This document shows positions 6,705-11,876 of a stretch of 11,876 bases of DNA, in pieces. Under the pieces are notes generated by a model, which ran no database searches, was not told the origin of the DNA, and saw only the letters and a list, made by a program, of their open reading frames with translations. Each line of letters starts with the position of its first letter. Position 1 is the stretch's first letter. The position numbers and the translations under genes were made by a program. Origin of the DNA: Desulfuromusa sp. (GTDB lineage Bacteria > Desulfobacterota > Desulfuromonadia > Desulfuromonadales > Geopsychrobacteraceae); NCBI GenBank assembly GCA_021157505.1, contig JAGGWI010000230.1, positions 1-11,876 of the forward strand, written 5' to 3'.

Positions 6705-6721
6705 TTGGTGTGATTATTGCT
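6705..6721 (+). promoter_or_regulatory. Sigma-54 (RpoN)-like promoter upstream of the riboswitch
   Basis: TTGGTGTG-ATTA-TTGCT keeps the invariant GG and GC exactly 12 bp apart (6707 and 6719) and fits the TTGGCACG-N4-TTGCW consensus except for three transitions. Transcription would start near 6731, some 66 nt before riboswitch stem P1. An overlapping sigma-70 match (TTGACA 6689, GATTAT 6712) is an alternative, as is a weaker pair nearer P1 (TTGAAG 6765, TAAATA 6787). Confidence 0.55.
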
Positions 6722-6796
6722 CCTGTTAAAGTACAACAATAAGATAAGCTTAATGTTTGTGAACTTGAAGCATTAATAAATACAATTAAATATGCA

Positions 6797-6900
6797 ACCT
6801 CTCCGACAAGAGCAAACCCCGGGAGAAACCGGGGACGCAAAGCCAAGGGTCTGAAATTATAGAAGTTTCAGAAACGCCTGACTGCCGAAGAGAGGTGTTC
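6797..6900 (+). promoter_or_regulatory. GEMM-I cyclic-dinucleotide riboswitch aptamer
   Basis: The core closely follows the GEMM-I (c-di-GMP-I) pattern. P1 is ACCTCTC (6797-6803) with GAGAGGT (6890-6896). CGACAAGAGCAAACC (6804-6818) matches the Vc2 segment CGCACAGGGCAAACC. P2 is CCCCGG/CCGGGG (6817-6822 with 6829-6834), and GACGCAAAGCC (6834-6844) is the invariant junction. A side hairpin pairs 6851-6856 with 6866-6871, and CTGCCGAA (6882-6889) matches the 3' junction. By this alignment the ligand-contacting bases are G20 = 6812, A47 = 6840 and C92 = 6885. G at position 20 predicts c-di-GMP; A20 marks the GEMM-Ib cyclic AMP-GMP sensors known from Geobacter. Mixed specificity cannot be excluded. 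Confidence 0.88.
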
Positions 6901-6907
6901 CCAGCCG

Positions 6908-6933
6908 GACAGACCGTAAAAATACGGACTGTC
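6908..6933 (+). other. Hairpin in the riboswitch expression platform
   Basis: GACAG-A-CCGTA pairs with TACGG-A-CTGTC around an AAAA loop (6908-6918 with 6923-6933, one A/A mismatch). It separates the aptamer from the terminator and would bring the P1 3' strand close to the terminator's 5' arm, helping the alternative pairing. Confidence 0.6.
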
Positions 6934-6941
6934 AGATCGAG

Positions 6942-6978
6942 AGCACCCTCCTGGACATTCTGGTGGGTGCTTTTCTTT
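6942..6978 (+). terminator. Riboswitch-controlled intrinsic terminator
   Basis: AGCACCC (6942-6948) pairs with GGGTGCT (6965-6971), with two further C-G pairs inside a T/T mismatch, followed by TTTTCTTT. Its 5' arm, GAGCACCCTC (6941-6950), can instead pair with the P1 3' strand (6890-6900) with one bulged A and one G-U pair. Ligand-stabilised P1 should therefore leave the terminator free to form, a transcriptional OFF switch. No ORF intervenes between aptamer and terminator. Confidence 0.82.
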
Positions 6979-7099
6979 ATCTTAGGAGTGCAAAAATTGC
7001 ATAGACAAAAGTCACAAAAGTGCCATTTATTGTCACTTAGGTAAAGATTTATTGACATATTTCAGAGCCATACAGGCCGCTATCCAGAAACAAAGTGCC

Positions 7100-9601
7100 A
7101 TGACAATCAAAATCAGAAAAGATCATAGTTTTTTCATATTTGCCATTCTGCTGCTGGCAATAATATTCCTGTTCCCGAAAGACAGCCGTGCCCTGGATGT
7201 CTCTATCGATGAACCGATGACGGGGCCAACGGCTTCTGGTTGGGTTCTTGGTGGCTCGGCAACCCTGACCGGTGACGGTTCTGTCGACCCGGTCGGTGAC
7301 GGCTGGCTGCGACTGACAAACACCAGCCAGAGCCAAGCTGGATATGCCTACTTCGACACAGCCTTTGCCGTCAATTCTGGCGTTGTTGTCACCTTTGACT
7401 ATGCAACCTGGGGGGGAACTGGGGCCGATGGCTACAGTATCTTTCTCTTTGATGCTGCGACGACCCCGTTTCAAATCGGCGCGTCCGGCGGTTCACTCGG
7501 CTATGCTCAAAAAACCGGCATCCCTGGTCTAAGCGGCGGCTACATCGGTATCGGGGTTGATGAATGGGGGAATTTTTCCGCAGCTACTGAAGGTCGCATC
7601 GGCGGTCCCGGTCGACTTCCAAATTCGGTTGCAGTTCGCGGCTCAGAAGCAACTGGATGGCCCTATCTCGGCGGCTCTGCTGCAAATGTGGGGCAACTCT
7701 GGTTCAACCAGGCAACCCGCCCGGTTCAGACCGGCCCCGAGTATCGAAAAGTTGTCATTTTTCTAACTCCGGTGGCGGCTCCTGACTATTTGCAGGTTGA
7801 TACCTACATCCAGTTCGGTGCCAACCAGCCCCCTACACAGGTTGCCACCAACATCTATACCAAGGAATCAATCCCGGCCCAACTCAAGGTCGGATTTGCC
7901 GCTTCAACCGGCGGGTCAACCAATTATCATGAAATTCGTAATCTGGAGATCACCCCTTTCGGCAACAGTTCCGACCTGTCCACCTCCAGCAAAAGTGTTG
8001 TTGATATCAACGGTGGCGATGTCGAACCTGGCGACACCTTGCGCTACACCATCACTCTGAACGAAACCAAAGGTGTTGCGGCTTCCAGTATCCAGGTCAC
8101 CGACGACATCCCTGCCAATGTTAGCAGTTTCAACGTCACCAGCATACCAGCTGTCGCCACTGACAATTCCACTGGTAGCGGCGGTGCTCACGGTAATGGC
8201 TATCTCGATATTTCCGATATCAGCGTTGCTGCCAACGGTAGCGAAACTATCACCTTCGAGGTCACAGTCAGTGGTGCCATTGGTGACACTATTGACAATG
8301 AGGCGATCATCATTAACTCCTTTGGCCCCGGAGCAACCCCCAACACCGCAACCCTTTTCATTACAGGTCCAGCGAGTGGACTCAAACAACTCTATCTGAA
8401 TGCTGGCACCGACCTCTCAAGAACTTTGCCTGGCACTCCAGCCCCCCCCGAAATCACCATTGCCAAAGGAAACTCTTTTACCTGGTCCCAAACCCCAGTG
8501 TTACAAGCTGAGGTGAAAATCGACCCCACAGCTACGACTCCCCCTACTGACTTCGTACCGGTCGACCTCTATTATTTTAACAACAATAAGGACGTTAAGA
8601 TCAACGTCACACTAGCGTGTTCCGGAGGGGGTTCCATCACCCTTCCAAATGATATTAAACTGAAAAAAAGTAAGACCATAAACCTAGCCTCCCTTAACAT
8701 CCCGCTGAACAGCCAGCTGACTTGCGCTGCCGGCAACACCTGGACCCTCACTGTCTACAACAAAGAAAAAAAGGATCGTGATCTCCTGATCTTTCCGGTC
8801 GACGCCGGGATATCTCAGGTCGCTCTCCCATCCCTCGATGTCATCAATGTCGATAGTGTCGAATTTCATAAAGTTGCCTATCCGGGCGTTAGCCCGTTCA
8901 CCTCATTCTCCGCGGGCGATACCGTCTATATCCGCAGTGTTGTCAGTGATCCCTTCGGCTACCGTGATATCAACGGTGCAGAGCTGACTCTGATTGATGC
9001 AGCTGGCAACCCGGTCGCATCGGTATCGCCAGATGCCATGACTGAAGTGGCCGATTCCGGTACTGCGACAAAGACTTACGAATATAGCTACACCATCCCC
9101 GCCTTTCAGGAAGGGAACTGGACGGCACGGGTAGAGTCATTTGAAGGGACGGAAGGGACGATCAGCGATATTTCCCAGGCGACATTCCAGGTCGTCTCTG
9201 CACCCCAACTCACAATCCTCAAATCGGCTAACAGCCCTACCGCAAGCCCCGGTCAGGAAATTACCTACTCAGTCATTATCACCAATTCCGGCGGTCCGGC
9301 GATAAATGTTGTCATCGATGACGATACCGGATCCTACACCGCCTGGGGTCTTGATTCTTTCGGTAGCGGCATCCCCTTCTCTCTCACGCAACTGGCCCCA
9401 GGACCGCCGGCCGATTCCGGGCTGACCATGGGCACAGCAATCTACTACGACGAGAGCGATACACCGATCACCCCGATTTCAGACGGGGGCGGCGCAGGGG
9501 CTGGATTTGACAGCAGGGTGAATCGTTTTGAATTGCCGATGAACGGCACCATGGTGTCCGGTGGGCAGTTCAGGCTTGAGTACAAGGTGAAAGTAGAATG
9601 A
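7100..9601 (+). CDS. Large secreted protein: lectin-like, DUF11 and Ig-like domains
   Basis: An 833-residue exported protein, function unknown. A signal peptide (KIRK then a long hydrophobic run, ending near SRA at 29-31) precedes an L-type-lectin-like beta-sandwich (about 35-290; note FDYATWGGTGADGYSIFLFD and GYIGIGVDEWGNFS). A DUF11/TIGR01451-type domain follows (about 297-422; KSVVDINGGDVEPGDTLRYTITL). A middle region (430-575) holds the only two cysteines (507 and 542, a possible disulfide), then comes an Ig-like region (580-698), and a final DUF11 domain (703-833) ending FRLEYKVKVE. I prefer ATG 7100 because it gives a normal signal peptide; an in-frame TTG at 7052 has a better Shine-Dalgarno (AGGTAAAG) and would add 16 residues. 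It is the first gene under the riboswitch. No anchor motif, transmembrane helix or heme-binding CXXCH is visible. Domain calls are from pattern recognition, not a search. Confidence 0.85.
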   Translation: MTIKIRKDHSFFIFAILLLAIIFLFPKDSRALDVSIDEPMTGPTASGWVLGGSATLTGDGSVDPVGDGWLRLTNTSQSQAGYAYFDTAFAVNSGVVVTFDYATWGGTGADGYSIFLFDAATTPFQIGASGGSLGYAQKTGIPGLSGGYIGIGVDEWGNFSAATEGRIGGPGRLPNSVAVRGSEATGWPYLGGSAANVGQLWFNQATRPVQTGPEYRKVVIFLTPVAAPDYLQVDTYIQFGANQPPTQVATNIYTKESIPAQLKVGFAASTGGSTNYHEIRNLEITPFGNSSDLSTSSKSVVDINGGDVEPGDTLRYTITLNETKGVAASSIQVTDDIPANVSSFNVTSIPAVATDNSTGSGGAHGNGYLDISDISVAANGSETITFEVTVSGAIGDTIDNEAIIINSFGPGATPNTATLFITGPASGLKQLYLNAGTDLSRTLPGTPAPPEITIAKGNSFTWSQTPVLQAEVKIDPTATTPPTDFVPVDLYYFNNNKDVKINVTLACSGGGSITLPNDIKLKKSKTINLASLNIPLNSQLTCAAGNTWTLTVYNKEKKDRDLLIFPVDAGISQVALPSLDVINVDSVEFHKVAYPGVSPFTSFSAGDTVYIRSVVSDPFGYRDINGAELTLIDAAGNPVASVSPDAMTEVADSGTATKTYEYSYTIPAFQEGNWTARVESFEGTEGTISDISQATFQVVSAPQLTILKSANSPTASPGQEITYSVIITNSGGPAINVVIDDDTGSYTAWGLDSFGSGIPFSLTQLAPGPPADSGLTMGTAIYYDESDTPITPISDGGGAGAGFDSRVNRFELPMNGTMVSGGQFRLEYKVKVE

Positions 9602-9631
9602 AAAGTGAAAGGAAAACTCTAAAATCAATGC

Positions 9632-9741
9632 TTTTTAGCCGCGGATACAATCTGATCAAATCGGATAGGTCAACGGCTTTAAGCTTTTCAATCTTGGGAA
9701 TTTAACATCAGAACTTATCAGATTTTATCTGCGGCTAAAAA
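9632..9741. repeat. 110-bp inverted-repeat element in the surface-protein cluster
   Basis: Arms 9632-9658 and 9715-9741 pair over 27 positions with 24 Watson-Crick pairs, one G-T and two mismatches (TTTTTAGCCGCGGATA at the left end). The interior is about 56 bp and contains no gene. The flanking T5 and A7 runs make it terminator-like on either strand. It fills most of the 201-bp gap between two cluster genes and looks like a dispersed repeat or MITE, or a strong intercistronic hairpin. Confidence 0.75.
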
Positions 9742-9761
9742 AAGATTTTGAATCATTAATC

Positions 9762-9778
9762 GGTGGTCAATACCCACC
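9762..9778 (+). other. Small hairpin before the single-DUF11 gene
   Basis: GGTGG (9762-9766) pairs with CCACC (9774-9778) around a 7-nt loop, 12 nt before the AGGAG Shine-Dalgarno. It may tune translation or protect the transcript; evidence is only the short stem. Confidence 0.3.
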
Positions 9779-9802
9779 ATACATCATGTCAGGAGAAAAA
9801 AT

Positions 9803-10297
9803 ATGAACCGAATGAAATGTAAACTCGTAACCCTTATCACCCTTGCCCTGCTGATCCCGTTGACCGCCTGGGCGGCCCCCAAAGTTGAGCTGTCGATCAC
9901 TGCGGAGAAGAGTATCGTCATTGAAGAAAACGGCCAGAAGGTGACCAAACAGGTTGCTGCAACCGAAGTGACACCGGGTGAAACCCTGACTTATACCATC
10001 AACTATGTCAACAGCGGCGACGAAAGTGCCACCAATGTTGCCATTGTTGATCCGTTCCCCGAAGGTTCCAGCTATATCACCGGCAGCGCCTCACAGAGCG
10101 GTGAACTGACCTTCTCGATTGACAACGGCAAAACCTATAAAAAGCCTTCGTTACTGACCTACACAGTTAAAAACAGTTCTGGAGCGCAAGAACAAAAAGT
10201 TGCTTCCCCGGAAGAGTATACCCACGTGCGCTGGCTGATTCCAGCTATCGCCGCCGGGGAAAAAGGTTCCGTCTCATTTCAGGTGTTGATGAAATAA
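9803..10297 (+). CDS. Small secreted single-DUF11-domain protein
   Basis: A 164-residue exported protein of unknown function. The signal peptide ends near TAWA (21-24) and the rest is one DUF11/TIGR01451-type beta-sandwich: TEVTPGETLTYTINYVNSGDESATNVAIVDPFPEGSSYITGSAS (54-97), then a strand-rich end, HVRWLIPAIAAGEKGSVSFQVLMK. The only cysteine is in the signal peptide. The start is well supported by AGGAG 7 nt upstream. This compact form could be a subunit or pilin-like building block beside its larger relatives, but that is speculation. It follows the 110-bp repeat and precedes another DUF11 gene. Confidence 0.88.
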   Translation: MNRMKCKLVTLITLALLIPLTAWAAPKVELSITAEKSIVIEENGQKVTKQVAATEVTPGETLTYTINYVNSGDESATNVAIVDPFPEGSSYITGSASQSGELTFSIDNGKTYKKPSLLTYTVKNSSGAQEQKVASPEEYTHVRWLIPAIAAGEKGSVSFQVLMK

Positions 10298-10404
10298 CCC
10301 CGAATAAAAGGAGAATAAATCATGACAGATTTCAGCAGATCAAAAAGTAGAGCATCACCTTTTAGAAACCGGCACGGTCCCCTGACCGGCTCAAACCATT
10401 TTGC

Positions 10405-10420
10405 GGCAGTTTTGACTGCC
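10405..10420 (+). other. Hairpin in the 159-nt gap before the cysteine-free DUF11 gene
   Basis: GGCAGT (10405-10410) pairs with ACTGCC (10415-10420) around TTTG. The gap also holds a second, apparently unused AAGGAG plus ATG at 10322, in frame with the gene below. Confidence 0.35.
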
Positions 10421-10456
10421 AGTACCAGTTACACAACCACAAAAAGGAGAAAAACA

Positions 10457-11719
10457 ATGAGAAGTGAAAGATTAAACAGAATCAGCAAAACAGTGCTGAG
10501 CGGCCTGGTGCTGATTGCACTATTGGCCTTCAGTTCCAGCAGTGCATTCGCCGCAGTCAGTGCTGATGCTACAATTTTCAACCAAGTCACTGTGAGCTAC
10601 GCTTCAGGGACTCAAACGCTGACAGCAACAGCAGACGTCAGTGTTACAGTCATTACCCTGGCTGCAATACCGACCATCAGCGTAGACAAAACAACCGATA
10701 CCGCCATTGCCGGCGGCGTAGTCGTCTACACCTATACTGCTCGCTCCAATGCCAATGGTGAAGATACCTACGATTTAACCACAATCGATTCAGTCGATGC
10801 TAACGTCTCTGCTTCCACTGACTCATCAGTCGGCACTCCTTTCACCCTCTGGGGCGGAATCGTACTCAGTTCGGGTGCTGACACCATCGGCCTCCCTGGT
10901 GGATCTGTTGCAAATGTGGCTACCAATGAAACTGTTGAGTTATTGGTCAACGGAAGCATGCAGCGCTACACGGTTACCGCTATAAGTGGCGGAACTGCCG
11001 AAATTGCTGGCACGCCTGAAGTTCCGGCGTTACTGACCTTAACACCAATTGGTACTAGTGAAGCTATTACCTCAACAAACGTCAATGCCGGTACTCAAGT
11101 CGGTGAATACAGTATCTTCTACGTCAACCTTACTGTCGGAGATATCACCACACCCGGCACCGATGGTACCCACACTACTAACCTGACTTTCACCACCAAT
11201 GCTACCGATGCAGGTGGCACAGTTGTTACCTACACGACATCGGCTGGTGACACCAATGAGACGGTCACCACCGTTATCTCCCCTGAAATCACCATCACCA
11301 AAGAATCCAGCAATATAACTACCGGTAGCGGATTTGTTTCCAATAATTCAACCACTGCCAAACCGGGTGAAATAATTGGGTACAAGATCACGGTAACCAA
11401 CACTCATGCGACTGCCGCCGTGTCTTCAGTCACCGTCAGTGATGCCGTGCCAGCCTACACCACTCTGGTTAAAATCGGCAGCGACTTCGCAACTGTAGAT
11501 GATGGATCTGCATCAGGTCCAGTGAACATCACCTTAGTCAACACCGATACAGAGGACTCTACCATCGGATCAGGTGATGCCGGAATCAATGCAGGAGACA
11601 GCATAAATTTCTACATTGGAACCAGCAATCATGGCGATCACTCCGCTGGAACTGTAACCGGTGGCAGCGTCGCTGCAGGTGCAATCTATATTATCGAGTA
11701 CGCAGTTAAGGTCGACTAG
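10457..11719 (+). CDS. Secreted cysteine-free DUF11-type surface protein
   Basis: A 420-residue exported protein, function unknown. After a signal peptide (basic start, hydrophobic 13-27, cleavage near AFA at 30-32) the N-terminal part reads VSADATIFNQVTVSYASGTQTLTATADVSVTV, then a Thr/Ser/Gly-rich beta region (70-270). A DUF11/TIGR01451 domain begins at ITITKESSNITTG (278-290) with KPGEIIGYKITVTNTHATAAVSSVTVSDAVP (302-331) and ends IIEYAVKVD, like the end of the large protein upstream. There are no cysteines. ATG 10457 has AAGGAG 9 nt upstream and gives a normal signal peptide; an in-frame ATG at 10322, also with AAGGAG, would put 45 polar residues in front and spoil export. Repetitive low-charge sequence suggests an extracellular structural role. 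Confidence 0.87.
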   Translation: MRSERLNRISKTVLSGLVLIALLAFSSSSAFAAVSADATIFNQVTVSYASGTQTLTATADVSVTVITLAAIPTISVDKTTDTAIAGGVVVYTYTARSNANGEDTYDLTTIDSVDANVSASTDSSVGTPFTLWGGIVLSSGADTIGLPGGSVANVATNETVELLVNGSMQRYTVTAISGGTAEIAGTPEVPALLTLTPIGTSEAITSTNVNAGTQVGEYSIFYVNLTVGDITTPGTDGTHTTNLTFTTNATDAGGTVVTYTTSAGDTNETVTTVISPEITITKESSNITTGSGFVSNNSTTAKPGEIIGYKITVTNTHATAAVSSVTVSDAVPAYTTLVKIGSDFATVDDGSASGPVNITLVNTDTEDSTIGSGDAGINAGDSINFYIGTSNHGDHSAGTVTGGSVAAGAIYIIEYAVKVD

Positions 11720-11729
11720 CAACAAACCG

Positions 11730-11755
11730 CCGGACGGTGGGCAACCGCCGTCCGG
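11730..11755 (+). other. GCAA-tetraloop hairpin between surface genes
   Basis: An 11-bp stem (11730-11740 with 11745-11755, one T-G pair) is capped by GCAA, a GNRA tetraloop. No U tract follows, so it is unlikely to terminate efficiently; it could protect the upstream mRNA from 3' decay and set unequal protein levels. The next gene's AAGGAG lies 15 nt downstream. Confidence 0.6.
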
Positions 11756-11781
11756 TATTACAACCCGCATAAGGAGCGAAT

Positions 11782-11876
11782 ATGAAAATCTTAACTACCA
11801 GAATCCTCGTCAGCGCCTTGCTGATGATCGGTCTGGTCGCAGTCGCCGGCAACGCCCTGGCGAGCGTGGCGGCCAA
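11782..11876 (+). CDS. Exported protein, truncated by the window end
   Basis: Only the first 31 codons are present: a clear signal peptide (MKILTTRILVSALLMIGLV, then a cleavage region near ALA at about residues 25-27). AAGGAG at 11771-11776 supports the ATG. It lies 62 nt after the previous stop on the same strand and is probably the fourth secreted member of the cluster. No domain can be assigned. Confidence 0.75.
   Translation, partial: MKILTTRILVSALLMIGLVAVAGNALASVAA

Noticed and set aside
7049..8389. Antisense ORFs opposite the large lectin-like gene (141 and 157 codons)
   Set aside because: They arise from the repetitive Gly/Thr/Ser-rich coding strand; no ribosome binding sites or family features.

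Overview
The window looks like chromosome of a Gram-negative, acetate-metabolising deltaproteobacterium of the Desulfuromonadales type (Geobacter, Desulfuromonas or Pelobacter relatives). This is inferred from three things together: outer-membrane genes (mlaA, mlaC, bamD), an acetate/succinyl-CoA CoA-transferase, and a GEMM-I riboswitch in front of secreted DUF11-type proteins. No rRNA, tRNA, CRISPR array or transposase was found.

Left part (1-3700), read leftward. A four-gene unit, terB-like > mnmM/ytqB-like methyltransferase > mlaA > mlaC, is tightly packed (4-nt overlap, 22-nt and 2-nt gaps) and ends in a strong bidirectional terminator at 51-87. To its right, a crcB fluoride channel gene and a DUF190 gene form a second leftward unit. 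A 168-bp imperfect palindrome with perfect 17-bp ends sits between them and directly abuts the DUF190 ribosome binding site. crcB has a near-consensus sigma-70 promoter.

Middle (3750-6563), read rightward. bamD (outer-membrane assembly lipoprotein) is followed by a terminator. Then comes a monocistronic succinyl-CoA:acetate CoA-transferase gene of 518 codons. Its long leader can fold into a nested three-way junction (4747-4817). I do not recognise this structure; it is the best candidate here for an undescribed RNA element, although one arm is also a perfect 12-5-12 DNA dyad that could be an operator. The gene ends in a repeat-like palindrome and a strong terminator.

Right part (6564-11876), read rightward. 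A sigma-54-like promoter precedes a GEMM-I cyclic-dinucleotide riboswitch. Its P1 3' strand can pair either with the P1 5' strand or with the 5' arm of the following terminator, so the model is a ligand-OFF transcriptional switch. Downstream are at least four secreted proteins: a large lectin-like/DUF11/Ig-like protein, a small single-DUF11 protein, a cysteine-free DUF11 protein, and the start of another exported protein cut by the window edge. Gaps in this cluster hold a 110-bp inverted-repeat element and a GNRA-capped hairpin. I read it as a cell-surface or extracellular-matrix locus controlled by a second messenger; the proteins' exact role cannot be read from sequence.
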